The position numbers and the translations under genes were made by a program. Under the pieces are notes generated by a model. It was not told where the DNA came from and did no database searches. It saw only the letters and a list, made by a program, of their open reading frames with translations. This document shows, piece after piece, positions 1 through 13,600 of a stretch of 64,000 bases of DNA (the first letter of the stretch is position 1; each line of letters opens with the position of its first letter). Origin of the DNA: Parus major (lineage: Eukaryota; Chordata; Aves; Passeriformes; Paridae); NCBI RefSeq assembly GCF_001522545.3, contig NC_031799.1:30399912-30463911 (forward strand), in the 5' to 3' direction.

Positions 1-3000
1 GCTCTTTTTTTTCCAGTGCAGCCAGGAAAAGTGTAAGTGGTTGCATGCAAAGTCTACTAGTGGTTTTAAGTCTGTTCTAGGAGCTAGTGGGAGCTAAGTA
101 GTACCTTCATTTTGAAGAACTCTTTGCAGAGGCTGTCCTTGCCTCTAATGTATTAGCTATCAATAACCACACAATTTTTTTCACAGTCACTCCAGAGATT
201 CTATCTTCCATAGGTAGGTCTGGGTTTTTCCTCTGCTCAGATAGCAGATGGAAAAAAGGCCTTCATATAATAGCTGAGAAGAGTTGTTTACTGTGTCTTA
301 TGATGCTTCATTTATATTCAGCCCAAAGTTTTTTAGGAAGAAGCTTACAATAAGATGAAACACACTTCTGTGTTGCCAAGTGTGCAAATTTGGGTACATG
401 TACAAAGAAGGAAGGTAGATATAAAGGAAACAGGACATGAAGAGATAATAGTATTTAGGGAAAAAAAAAAAAAAAAAAAAAGTGCTTCAAGTGATAAAAT
501 TTACTTTGGGACAGCGGCCCAGTAACCAACTTGATAGACTTGATTAAGAACTTTCTTCAAAAGTTTATAGCAGAGAAAGTGTGTGTTTGAACATGGACAA
601 ACTTTTCTCTATAAGCATCTACTTTTCATTCCTCTTCGCAGCAACACCTGTAGGGAAAAATTACCCAAACCCCATACATATCTGAGAACAGAATAACCTC
701 CAAATACGAGGGAAAATAAATGTGTGTAGTATTAATGCACCTTACTTTTCAGGTTTTATTTATGCACAGTGAGAAGTTAAAAAAGAAAACCATTTCAGTT
801 GTCACTTCAATTAATGTAAAAATCTGAAGTAGCACAATTTTCTGCATTTTGGCTTTGCCCCAGCTGAAACCACAGCTACCACTCTATATATCTTGGCTTG
901 CAGAGATTCTGGCTTTGAAATTTTTATGTCCTGTTTGTGTTCTCTTGTTTTGCAGCCAGACTCCCTATTTGCTTATATGGATCACCATCCTCCATTCCAC
1001 TTATGATGATATGAAATGTGACAATTACTGGGTGCTGATGTAATGTCACGGACACTGAGAAAGAAACACCAAATTTCAATACTGTGAGAGCAACACCCAA
1101 ACAGAAAGAGAATACTCAGGTAATAAATCAGAAAGAGGACCCCACCCAAAATTTACAGAATCAGAATTACCTTTCTAACCACTCACAAGTGTAAAGAAAT
1201 GCACTAAAATGTAGAACTCTCTTAATGACAACAACTATTATGAACCTTTTCTCTGATGCCGTGCACTTTAGTGAGTAAATAGTTTGTAAGGTGCTTTGTT
1301 TCCACGCTGAAAAAAATCCCAATAAAAAAGATACTTGTTGAAAAAAGTGCTTAGAGTGAAAAATGAAATAAATGCTTTGTTAATGAAAGTGGATTTTTAT
1401 GCTATAGAGAAAGAATCCTGATGCAATTTACTAGAATATAAAGCAAGAAAAGCTTAAAGGCTTTGATTTCACATTTTAAAATGCACCAAAATCTAATAAT
1501 GACCTAATATTTTGTTTTACTTTGGAAATTGGGCCCCACATACTTGAGGATCTTGAAGGTACTTAGTATTTCTTTGCTTAAACTTTACCAACACAAAATA
1601 CCCAGAAGAAAACATGCTTGTTTCTGTCATGAGAGATTTTTTTCTTATATGAAGTTACTTAGTCTTGTTATCATCATATTTAACATAGTCTGACCTTTTG
1701 TTATATATTTTGTTATTATGATTTTAGACATATAATACGTAAAACCCATCCAAGAAGTTCATTCTACATGTAAGGATCATGAAATGCATCAGCACACAAA
1801 ATAATAACACCAGTTCAGGGACTAAGCAACTGCAACCATACATACAGTCACATTGTTCACAGGGTGCATTGAATTTCATTATTTGACCAATACAGATCAT
1901 AATGAATAAGGAAATATAAAATAGATTATTTTCACGTAGAGTAAAATGGAAAGGAATAATTAGGGCCCTTACTTTGCCAAATATTAATCTACAGCAAAAG
2001 GGTCAGCAAACTAAAGGAAAAAAAAAGTAATTTTTCCATAAGCAACATGATACAGTATGTGATATATTTACAGCAGGATGTGAATGTTTGAGGCTATAAG
2101 TTTATAATGGGGAGATCATTTCTCCTTCTCCACTGATATAGTATTTCAAACAGTGGATTATAATTTTTGGATAGTGTTCAAAATGTACAAAATTCAAAGA
2201 CCGATGACATAAGTTCACTTCATCTATGGTTTCATTTAATAGGCCCTGGTTGTATATTTTTTTATATATATAACTATAAGCTAGTTCAGTTTACAGAAAA
2301 TGTACCCCGTTTGCAGTTTCTTGACTTTACAAATGAGCTATTGTACTTTTGTTAGAGTATGAGCATCTTTTTGTGTGTACCTATCTGTATAAAAATATAT
2401 TCATATTTATCTTAAAACACTCATTGTTTTAAATTTTAGTCATTATAGAATATAAAAATAATCATAATCATAATTTAATCATAACTGCAAAGTGATTAGA
2501 GTTTCAAATGTTTTCCTGAGTCCTGCAGAAATAAAACCAGAGAAGTTATAGCAATGTTCAGCAGAGATCAAATGCTTAAAGGTACAGTGTTTCATTTTGC
2601 TATGATAATCCTTTGAAATATCTCATATCTTCAAACCAGTATAGATGCTCCTAAAAAAGAAAAAAAAAAAATAGGAGGATATAAGTTCAAGGATAAAAAA
2701 GAAGAGCAGAATGAGATGACTCTGTCTGATTCATATGGGCCTCTTATCCATGATCCACACAGAGAATACACCTTTATCATTTAGTTCCTACCACAATTTG
2801 GAACATACCACAAATGCATATCACTGCTTTTGGTGCTTGGTTGCTCCAAATCTCACATACTCTGGATACTTCATCCAGGACACTTCCTGGAAGCTTACTC
2901 AAAGAATTCTCTTCTTATGTTGCTACGGTCTGGCTTATGTTCTACATGAAAAAACATAGGACTTGCACTGGGAACAGACTTCAGTTTGATTCCTAATGAG

Positions 3001-3063
3001 AAGAATTGACTTGTCAAAACTATACATGCAGATCTAAAACTACATCTACAGGGCTTGAGAAGG
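1..3063. other. AT-rich unique DNA, no gene recognised
   Basis: No recognisable coding exon, RNA gene or mobile element. The stretch holds a 21-nt A run at 461-481 and A-rich patches near 2650. A possible acceptor/donor pair around 956 and 1119 is treated as a finding. All reading frames are short and show no protein family similarity that I can recognise. Confidence 0.7.
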
Positions 3064-3960
3064 TCATCGGATCATATAAAGGTTTTGGTTGGAAGGGACC
3101 TTAAACGGATATCTAGTTCCAAACCCCTCTGCCGTGAGGGGGGCACCTTCCACTAAACCAGGCAGTTCAGAGCCTCATCTAATCTGGCCTTGAACACTTT
3201 CAGGAGCAAGACAGCCATAACTTCTCTGGGAAACCTGTTTCAGTGTCTCACCATCCTGACAGTGAATATTTTTTTTCCTAATAGCTAATCTAAACCTACT
3301 GTCTTTCAGTTTAAAGCCATTCCCCCTTGTCCTGTCACCACACGCTCTTGTAAAATGTTCCTCTTCCTTGTAGACTTCCATTAGGTATTGGAAGGCCATA
3401 ATTAGGTCACCTTCTCTTTTCCAGGCTGAGCAATCCCAATTTTCTTAGCCATTCCTCACAGCAGAGCTGCTCCATCCATCTAATCAACTTGGTATACCTC
3501 TTCTGGATTAACTCCAACAGGTCAATGTCCTTTTGGTGCTCACAATTGTTCCAAAAAATACACTGAAGGCTTTTGCTTCCTGAGTCCCTATCCTGCTGTC
3601 CATATAGTCAAGAGGTGTGGAAAGAGAGATTGTCATTGAAGACTAAGGCAAAAATGTTGTTGAGTACTTCAGCCTTTTCCTCATCTGTGGTTTCCATTTT
3701 TCCAGCACTGATTATCAGGAGAGTTACTTTCTTTGACCTTCCTTTTTCTTTTTATTTAACATACCTGTAAATACCAATATTCTTTGCACTACATGCCAGG
3801 TTCAGTACCAGCTTCACCTTGGCCTTAGTCACCCCATTCCTACACAACCAAACTTTATACTCTTCCCAGGTCACTTGTCCTAGTTTCTTCTGCCTATGCA
3901 GTTGCTTCTTTCCCTTTAGTTTGATGAGCAGACCCCTACTTGTCCAAGCCAGTCCTGTGT
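3064..3960 (-). mobile_element. CR1 LINE, internally deleted (ORF2 linker joined to 3' region)
   Basis: A CR1 non-LTR retrotransposon read on the minus strand. The 3' terminal part is at the left: 3084-3105 is the complement of the classic CR1 'ggtcccttccaacc' block, preceded by a degraded octamer tail near 3064-3080. Frames at 3175-3399 (minus) keep the post-RT signature, with residues such as EEEHFTRACGDRTRGNGFKL. From about 3565 to 3960 the similarity is to a different part of ORF2, the stretch between endonuclease and reverse transcriptase; residues DEEKAEVLN are readable around 3635-3690. The RT domain that should lie between these blocks is absent, with the junction near 3555-3570. Many stops and frame changes make the copy non-functional. 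Family identity is secure; the subfamily was not determined. Confidence 0.9.
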
Positions 3961-6900
3961 GTTAAGAAAGCCTTAATGTTTTACCATATGTGGGCAGTCT
4001 TATATGCAATGGCATTTCACAGAAAACACAATAGATTTACTTATGTTTAATCTCTCTTTTGAAAAGATAAGTGATTTACCTCTATACTTATCCAAACGTT
4101 TTGGTGCCTTTCTAAAGAGCTCCAGCTATTGGAATCATTCTTTTGAGAATATCAGTTTTTGTCAGAATAGAAGACTATTTCTCCCCAGATTGTTAGAGTT
4201 GGAGGAAACAACTTGAAAGCTTAGGGTAGGTATTTTTAAAATCCTACAATGTATACATCAATTTAATTAATTGAAGGACTGCTTACTTTTACTGAGAAAT
4301 GAATGTTCAGCCTGAGTTCACTGTAGATTTGTAAATTCTCTTTTATATCACACAATGTTCTGTACATTTTTAATCCTGAAGCAGACTGTATGTTTCTTGC
4401 TGAGTTAGAGGAATATTACCACTTTGAAACAGTTTATTAGCACTCTGAAAATGAGATGCCATTATAAAGATGAGTGGCAAATGGAAATACTGACATGCCT
4501 GTATCTCAGCCCTTAATTTCCTGGACATTTTGAAAGAGGAGAGTAAGAAGCAGTTGGATACTAAGTAAAAGTTTAAGAGAAGAAAATTCACTATCATTAA
4601 AAACACAAAAAGTGTTTTAATATGCAATATAAACTGAAAAAGTAGAATTATTTTCCTTTAGAATACACAGTCTGTATAAATGGAAAATCAAATCACTTTC
4701 AAGACTGTGCTACTTCTAAACAGTAAGTCAGTCACCAATTTAGTTTCAACAACCTCTCCTGAGACAGAAAAAATCTGAAATAAAAAATACATCTTTTGAT
4801 TCAAAATCATGGTATTTAGAACCTGGGAAGGAAGAATTTTAAATCACAAGTCACACAGAAGCATTCATTTATGTTGATTTCTTTTATTTTGGTTTATTTG
4901 GGTTTTTTAACTCTGCCCAGTATGGCTTTAGGCGCTGCTTTTACTCTACAGAAAAACCAAATCAGAAAGGAAAATATTTTAGCTGCCAATAGAAGGAATT
5001 CCTTAAAGGGTAGAAAACAATAAAGATGCCCAAATTCCCAGCTCAACTAAGTGACACACCTCTTCTCTTATCTGTGGGACCGGTAACTATGAAATGATTA
5101 GAAATCAAGGCTTTTAGTAAAGAATTTCAGAGAAGCTTCCCACCTTCAGCCATGTGCATTTCAGGGTTTTGAGGTTTTACCTTCATAAAAAGATGTTTTA
5201 TCTTTCTTCTTTTTTGGCCTTGTGCTCCTTATGATTAGCAAATGTATTTCCTCTTTGAGGCATCCTAAAGACAGCCAAGACCTCTCACAAAGTTTCTTGC
5301 AGAGCTCACTAATATGTAGCCTATACTGGTCTCAATGCTTTTTATAGCTGATCTTAAGAAAAAGAACAGAAGATATTTCACAAAATAATCAGTAGCCCAT
5401 TGCATTAGTGTATTTACAAATGTAAATTCTTAGCACCTAATGTTTCCTGCTATGCATCTTATCAGACGGCAGTTTACGAAGGTCCTGAACCAGTGACATG
5501 GCACAGCAAAGACAGAGACTTGATCTGGGGAAACTGCTCTGTTCCCAGGCCCTGGACTAATAGGGGTGGGAGTGTGTAAAAAGCACTTTGCTTGGGGGAA
5601 GGAACAAGAGGCATTACGAAGCAGATGCTCTCAATCTCTAAAAGAAAGCTGCCATAATCAGTATACAGCATTCTCTCAGTCAATCCAAGGCTTTACGGGG
5701 GGCGGGGGGGAAGCTCAACAAAGTTCTTTTACCTCAGTGTATGAAAGTAAGAGGATTGTCAAACTAGATAGGCAGGAGTCTATCACACTAAAATTTATTA
5801 TTCAAGTTTAAAGTAATGCTTTGTTTAGGTTTTAATGAAAGCAAGAGAATTTTAACAACAGAAGTACTGTTCTTTCTTTTTCTCCCTTTCCACATTCAAT
5901 TCCTCTACCCCTGCACCTGCTTCCAGTTTTGGCTTCTTGGCAGTGACGCTTAAAGAGACATCAGCTGGCAGTGGCAAACTGTTAAAAGCTTCCCTGCAAT
6001 GCAGCTTTGCAAATGCCAGCCATTTATTCACTGGTGCATGCCAGCTTAACACAAGGTTTCTTTTCCTCTCGCTTCTCTGCTCTCAGGTTTCAGTTCCAAA
6101 CAGTAAGCAGTCTGAGTCATGGCGTAGCTGTGTGAGTATCCATTAAATGTGGTCACTGCTATCTGTTGTCGTAATATTTTGATCCAAAGGGTGTTGCCTA
6201 GAATTTAAAGTATAGCACTGTTTCTTCTCTGCAGACATAGTTGTTGGACCACAAGTTTTGTTTTATTTAATGTTTTGTCCTTTTAAACAGATGGTAGGAT
6301 AGCTAAGCTGTTAGACCCTGGAATTATTTTGTTGACTTTGTATCTTTCCTCTTCTGTTTTTCCAAGTCCATAACGCTGCACTAAATAAAGAAATACAGAA
6401 AAAAATTAAGACAAAGAAAGTGGCAAGCAGCTTAAGTATTCGACACAAGCTGACTGTTTCGATGCTTAGAGATGACTGTTTGCTCTGATCTCCTGTGCCC
6501 CAGTGCAAATTCAGAGCTATTAGGAACATTATATTCAGTTGACTGACTCCAGAATTCTACGTGTGGTAAGATAAAAGATTCTCCCCAACAGGACATTTTT
6601 CAGTTTACTGCATCACTTCAGCAGAGAGTGAGAAAGTACCACAGATGTGCAAAAATTCCACAGTATGTTTGATTCAGAAATTTCAAGTTTATCTTTAATC
6701 TGTGTTGTCTGAAGGGTCTTTCTATGCCATCTAGGGAGGTAAAGAATTTGATTTTCATAGTTTGAACTACTAAAGCTTTTCCCTGTATTCTAAGAGCTTT
6801 CTAGAGGTACCTCTGTGTCAGAAAGGGTTGCCACAGAGCTGTTAGCATGGATAGGCTAAAAAATAAAATTTCACTGCAGCAACGTTTTGGCATGGGACAG

Positions 6901-9900
6901 AAACCACAAGCCTTATGGACCTTTTGATCTCATGTTCCCATTCAATAAGACCTGAACCTATTCCCATTTGTCAAATGACAAATTGACTTTCACCAAGAGT
7001 GGGCCAAGTCCTTCTGCAAAGGAATTAGCAGGGGCAGTGCACCCTAACTCTTTGAGTCAATAAAAGGTGTGTTGCAGAAGAGTTACAATAAACCCATGAA
7101 AAATAAAAGCAATGTTGAGATGGAGGTTGAGGAGAAAAAAAATAGCTGAGGAAGTTAGCACCAGTATGATGAGTAGCTGTATCACTCAGCCAGATAAACA
7201 TTTCTTTATTAAGCTATGGAAAAATTTTAAAATACACAATATGGTTAAAGAAAAGACACATTACTGGTCAAAGGAAGAATAAAGTAAATGCACCCTAACA
7301 CCTATTTATTTTTTTATTTGTGTTTGAGAAATTGTGAATTTTTAAGATTGAGAAACCTAGCAACCTACAAACTGGTTGTACTGGTGTGTATTGCACGTAT
7401 CTTGATATGTGTCCTTCTGTGTTTTAATACTGGTTGCTAATATTCATGTGCTGACTGCAATATTTTGAGATACTTTCTCCATATTTTATGTAAAAAAATC
7501 AGTCATTAATTTTGAATGGTTTGGGTTGTACTATCAGGATGAAGGTCCATGAACATAACAGCCAGCTTGCAGGCAAATAAGCCACTGAGTTTTGGTAAGT
7601 ATATTCACAGCGGAAACAAACGTGGTCCTTGAATCAATGTAAGTGCTCTCTGTTGCCCAGAGCAGTAGCAGAGAGTGATTTGATGTGAATTAATTCTCTG
7701 AAGGATCAATTGCCTCAGAGTAGAAGAAAAAAAGAAAATAGAACAGCTTGAAAACAAAGGCTTTTATATGAAGCCTGACCAACACAGAATTGAAAAAAAA
7801 GAGCAAATTTAAACAGCTTTTATTTTGAGGTAAAAAACGTTCGAAGTTGTGAGTAGACAGCTTACTTCTTCTTGGTTTCTCCATATTCAGAGGAAAAAAA
7901 AAAATTATCTTTTCTGTTAACAAGAAAGAGATATGGCTTCATACCACTGAACAACCTCCTAACCTGAATTTTGGCCAACAGTTTGGGTCAGAAGAACAGA
8001 GAGAATAAGATCATTAGGTACATTTCTGCTTGTAGCTTTAAATTTGAACCCAAATCCATGATTACAAGACGACTGAGACAAAGGATGCAGAAAACAAATG
8101 TTGGCAATCATATGACTTCTTTAGCTAAACAAGATGGAGAAGAAATGCTCTAGCACTGTTTTCACTTACATGTGTTGTTTCAGAGATCTAGCTGCTTCAA
8201 AATAGTGTCGTAATAAGTGTGACATACTCCTGGTTTTGGAAAGTTTATTTCGTAAGGTTGATGAAGCAGATAGTTGTCTTGCTGACTCTGAAAAATTGGA
8301 ATAGATTTCATAACAAAATATGTGCTTGTCTCAAGTTTGACTTATATTGGAAGATCTTGGTCACATATTTGTTGTCCCAGATAAATTCCAAACAGAGTTT
8401 CCTGGACAGTGGATAGATTTGGAAACCCAGAGGCATGACAGAAAACCTAAAGATTTGACTGAATTATTAAGAAAAATTGTCTCTATTCCACCTCAGAACA
8501 TCTTCAAATATTGAATACAAATAAAGTGCCTTATAAGCAGATGACTGGAAAAGAACTTCTGCTGGCCCCATGTGGACTGCATTCCCAAATGCACACTATT
8601 TTGATCTATTCAGCCCGTGTCTATAGTAGGGTTTACATTCCTGACTGCTTCTGATCTCAAAGTGTAAGAATGGCCCGTTGGCCCATGAGGCCCACAGCTG
8701 AATTCACATCTATCTGCAATATCTCTGGTGGGATCAAGAAATCAAGCTATTCAGTGACAATTTCAATAGTAATATACCTTTCAATAGCAGTACAAGCCAC
8801 ATGCTTGCAGGCCTTAACAGAATCAGAATAAAAATGCAGCAGTTTGGCTACACCTGGTTTTTCGTTTCTTTTTAAATTAAAAATGAAGCAACACATTCTG
8901 AAATTCCCCCCTTATAATTTCTGGCTATACAATCAGCCATACTTAAATCTCAGTCTAGCTGTAGTAGGTGTAAGCCTGAAAAGATGATCTTTTCTATCTA
9001 CTGAGTTATCTAGATGCTTTTATAGTAGCAAAGCAGAATACAGGTAAAGGTAAAATCACCTTGGGTAGATAAATTGTATAAATTTTAATTTAATGTCAGC
9101 TAATCTTAATGAAACTAACTACAATTTTTCTGATAAAATTTCCTAGACTTGAAAAGTCAAAAAAGAGGAAACAGTCAGTTAAGGTTCTATTACCTATGCC
9201 CACATATAGCGCACTTATAGCCTGTGTCCATTACTTATAACCCACTACCTATGGTAGACTAAAGAAAGGAAAAATCCCCAAAGAAATATCAAGTTATTAA
9301 TTAATTTTAGAGACTACACAGGAAAAATACACAGAAAAATGCCATGGCAATGGAAAGTAATTAATTATCTGTTCTTTGGATTGGGTCTCATAATCTATGT
9401 ATGGGATGTAGAAAACAAAAATCAGGCAAATGCATATTAATATGTATCTATATGTACAATTATTGGCAAAAGTTTTTAAAGACTTTTAAATGACTCTCAA
9501 AAAAAGAAATCTCTCTTTTCTTAGTGAAGGTATTACTGCATTGGGTGAGGCAGTTTACCATGACTTCCCATTTATTCATTTAATTTAACATATGAAATTT
9601 AAAAGCAGATTTATTCTGGTGGGTTTGGATGTAATGAAAACTTTAGAAGACATGTTGAGTCTTTCATTTTTTAACAATTGAGGAATTGTTACATTTGGTG
9701 AAAGAAAAAAACAGAGGAGCTTGGGGAAGAGTACCTTCCAGAGTAACACTGAGATCCTGAAATACTTGGGAAGAGAGAGAGCCTGTAATAAGAGCTAGCA
9801 TTACTAGGTAACACCACTTTATATCTGAAAAACAACATGCAAGAAGAATGGCATTTAAAAGAAGCATATCAAATGAATCTTAATTTTTCACTGCTCAAAA

Positions 9901-10600
9901 CCACATGCCTTCATGCAGGTAAAAACTAAAAAAATGTGGAAGAGCAATGAAAGCTCAAATGAGCTCTTGGAAAAGCAGTATCAAGATGACACATTACTAA
10001 AACTTTAAACCAGATATGTAACTCTACCATATTTTGTAAAATTAAACACTGTTTGGAAAAATACTTTTTCAAACAAGGAAAGAAAGTTTTAATCAAGATA
10101 GAATGTTTATCAGTTTTTAGATGCTCATTAAAGATGTCTAACTTTTAAATATTATGTACATTTTAGTGAAAATCAAATGAATCAGGCTTTTCCTAATTTT
10201 TTAATTAAATTACAACATTAATTACAATATTTAATCTAAAAACCACTATGGTTTGAATTCATATGTTGTGTTATTCACTTCTCCTCAAATGGAAGGCAGG
10301 GTTAACCTGGCATTGCTAAACAGCTGGCACATTTCAGCCCAGAGGTGGTTACACTTCAAAACAGGCTTAAAAGTAAAACATGATGGTTTCTGCAATGTTT
10401 ATTTTTTAAATAGTGCTTTTAAGAAGGCTCATGAGAATATTCATGTAATAGTGAGTTTCCTTTCCAGGGACCTAGGTGGGTACCTTAAATGGGTACTAAA
10501 TTGCTCAGATAGTTTGGCAATATACACCACTAGTACTTGCACTCATTCAGAGCATGTTGATTAATCACATGCCAAATTTTCAAGCAAAAACATATTTATT
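3961..10600. other. Unique AT-rich DNA, no gene recognised
   Basis: No coding exon or dispersed repeat can be supported. Content seen: a G-run pair at about 5697-5711, a strong pyrimidine tract ending in an AG at 6086 (see findings), and short A-rich patches. The segment 5480-6060 has more even base composition than its surroundings but no interpretable reading frame. A degenerate run of 'cttata' words lies near 9205-9255. Confidence 0.65.
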
Positions 10601-13600
10601 TAATTCCAAACACATTTAGAGTATTTAATTTGCATGTGCATTCCGTCTACATTGATAACTGCCCCACATTTACATAGTCCTTCATCTTGAAGAGCCTTGA
10701 AGCAATTTACAGCTCCAGAACAAGTCGATCTAAGACAAGCCACACAAACAGATCTCCCCTTTTCTGCATGCAGTTGAGGTGGGGGAAGGGGATCAGCCAG
10801 CTGTAGAGCATTGGATTTCATCCCTGAGACTCTGAAGAACCCTGAACACTAGTTATGATGGCCATGCATGTGAAGAGCATAATGAGAACCCACATTCCTT
10901 TCCTGCAATATCAGCAAGGAATTTGCAGAAGTTCAGGCTGGTTGGTGCCCCAGATGCAGCCTTGCCCTGATTTTTACTGTATGTCGTTTTCCTCTTCCAC
11001 TCAGACCTACTTTTAGACTTGTGCTGCCAACCTAAAAGGCAGACCAGACCACTCTTGTTCAAACTGCCATTAGTGTGGTCCAGCACATCCACCAGCCAGA
11101 GAGGTAGGGCCACCTAAGAGGCCAGGACATTTCCAGCCTCTTACTCTTCCTGGGAGGAAGTCTAGAGATAAGAAAAGCAAATCAAACAACTTTCAGTATC
11201 TCTTTTCACGACACTTTGCTTACATATCTGTTCATGCTGGATGTTTTCAGTTTTCCAGATCAATGACTGTAACCCTTAAAAAATGTGGGGTCTATAGCTA
11301 GCATTTTTAAATGGCCTCTGTAAAATCTTTCATTGCACATGGCTGATTTCTCAAGGCATTTTTCATTCCCTTTGTTTTTCACTCCTCTGGAAAGTACCAG
11401 AGGGTGTAAAATGATAACATCATGCATGTTCATGCAGTATTTTAAAAGAAAAAGGTGTCAGGTTTTTTTGGTTTGTTGTTTTTTTTTTTTTTCCTGGGGT
11501 ACCAGGATAATCTCTATTATCATGCAGTGTTCCATGCAGATTTCTGAATTATTGCATTTCTGAGTCAGGCATGGACAACTCTGTGTCTCACTCTTAAATT
11601 TAGCTTTCAAAGACAGTTGAAAAAATGCAAGAAATCTATCATTTTTTCGTGTAAAGAAAGCAATCTAGTACTCATTGACAAAATTCATCTTCAATCAAAA
11701 TCTCCTTTTCTCTCTGAAAGTGGATTGTTTTTCTGGGTTTATTAGAATAATAGATACAGTATTTTGAAAGGAAAGCAAACAAGAGATATTGCTGGTAAAT
11801 AGCAAAAAGTAATTTCCAGCTAAAAAACTCCTACATCTTCGAAGTGACTACCTTACCAGGAGCAGAGGCTTACAAAGCCATCAGACTGGAATATGGCTTA
11901 GCTGATATTTTCAGCCCTTCTGATATGATCCCAGAAATATCTACTTTGTTTATACCAGATAATGCTTCCAATTTTAGAAATCTTGTTTTTTTTTCCCTTT
12001 CAATGATCAAAACCTGATCAATGACTATCACCTCATAAAACCCCAATATTTTTCAGTTCATGTTCCCAACACTGGCTGGATCATGCTTCAGAATTCTGCA
12101 TGCTTGGGAGACCTGTTGGCTAGAAATAGTACAAGCTGTTCCTCAGCAAAGGGGAGTGTTATTTGTTTTGCTTAGGGTAGATTTGGCAGGTCAAGGTGGG
12201 TCTCAGAAACCTGTACATGTGAAAAGTAAGCCCAGTAGATGGAAGCCAGCCACAGGATGCAAGAAGGGTAATTTCTCCATGAATTCTCATTTATTTCCCT
12301 TGCTTTCAGACAGGAAGTACAACTCTGTTTGTTATCTTACTTTGTTATCTCAATTGGATTTTTTGTTTTTTCCTTCATTGCAACCATATGCACGGTGTGC
12401 ATATTGGTTTGTCTCTTGCACACACTCCTTACTGGTGATGTTTTGGTTTTAGAGAGAGAAAAGTAAAACCGCTGAGTTTATGTGTAAAGACTGATTAAAG
12501 ATCCATTGACACCAAGATAAGAATTTTCACTGTCCTAAGCCAGCTCTGGGAAGGACAAAGTATGATCTTTTGAACAATCAGTTCATGTTTGCTATCAGAC
12601 CCAGGGTGATATATTCTATTAACTCAGAGCTTTTTTAGAATTGTCTGTGTAGAACAGAGTTCAGTGTAGGATGTCACTGCAACAGAGCACAATAGAGGGC
12701 ATTAAAGTACCCACAGTTGTCCTCTAGTAAAGAAATGTGCCTGTGAGATACCCCCAGGCTTCTGACTGAAGAACTGATGCATTACTCACTGAGTTTATCT
12801 GTAATGGGGTACAAGCAATCTCTTTCAGAGCTGTCCTTTCAAATGCTATTGACTTGAGCTCTAGCTCAGAATCTGAATAACCTGATGAGCAATAGCTGTA
12901 TTTTACATTTATGGTGGTTTTAGATTATCCATAAAGTGTTTTTTTCTATAAACATTGCCATTGACACAGCAACGCAGTTTATCCAGAAGAAAAGCTAGAG
13001 TTAACCTTAAAATGAAACAAAGACAAGGAAAAGGAAACCAAATATACAGGATCTGAACAAGCCATTACCTTCTATAAATGTGGATAAACTTCCATGAAAA
13101 TTACTGATAAACAAGCAACAGAATCTTAACTTTTTTAGCCTCATCTTACAAATAGATTGGGCAACTATTTACAAAGATGTAACTGGTCATGAGATCAACT
13201 GAGTCTCATTATATTTGAGTAATCCACACTCTAATTGTAAGGTCATTATCACTGGTAGCTGCAGAAAATTCTCTTGTATACTTCTTTACTTACATGAAAC
13301 TCCATGCATGAAAAAAAAAACGAAAACAACTGGATGCAGGGCAGTAAGGAGAATAGCAATATTCTCTTTTCCCTGGCAGGCTGGCAAATGCTCCTGACAT
13401 CTGCTGTATCCAAGAAAGAAAGAGTGGTTAAAGTCCCTGACCCTTCCAATCTCCTCTTTTCCCCCCTGTTTCACCATTTATGGTGCAGGTTTCAGGTGTT
13501 TGTTAACTTTATTAATTTGAAGACTTCAACATTTTTTTTCTCTTAATTTATCAAACATCTTAGCTGGTGGGAGCCTTCATCCTTTCAAGAACAATATGCA

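Noticed and set aside
5694..5712. G-run pair as a possible G-quadruplex
   Set aside because: Runs of six and seven G separated by one C supply only three separable GGG blocks with loops; a four-block motif is not complete on its own.
12060..12452. 130-codon open frame on the plus strand
   Set aside because: No recognised family, no splice context, and composition like neighbouring non-coding DNA.
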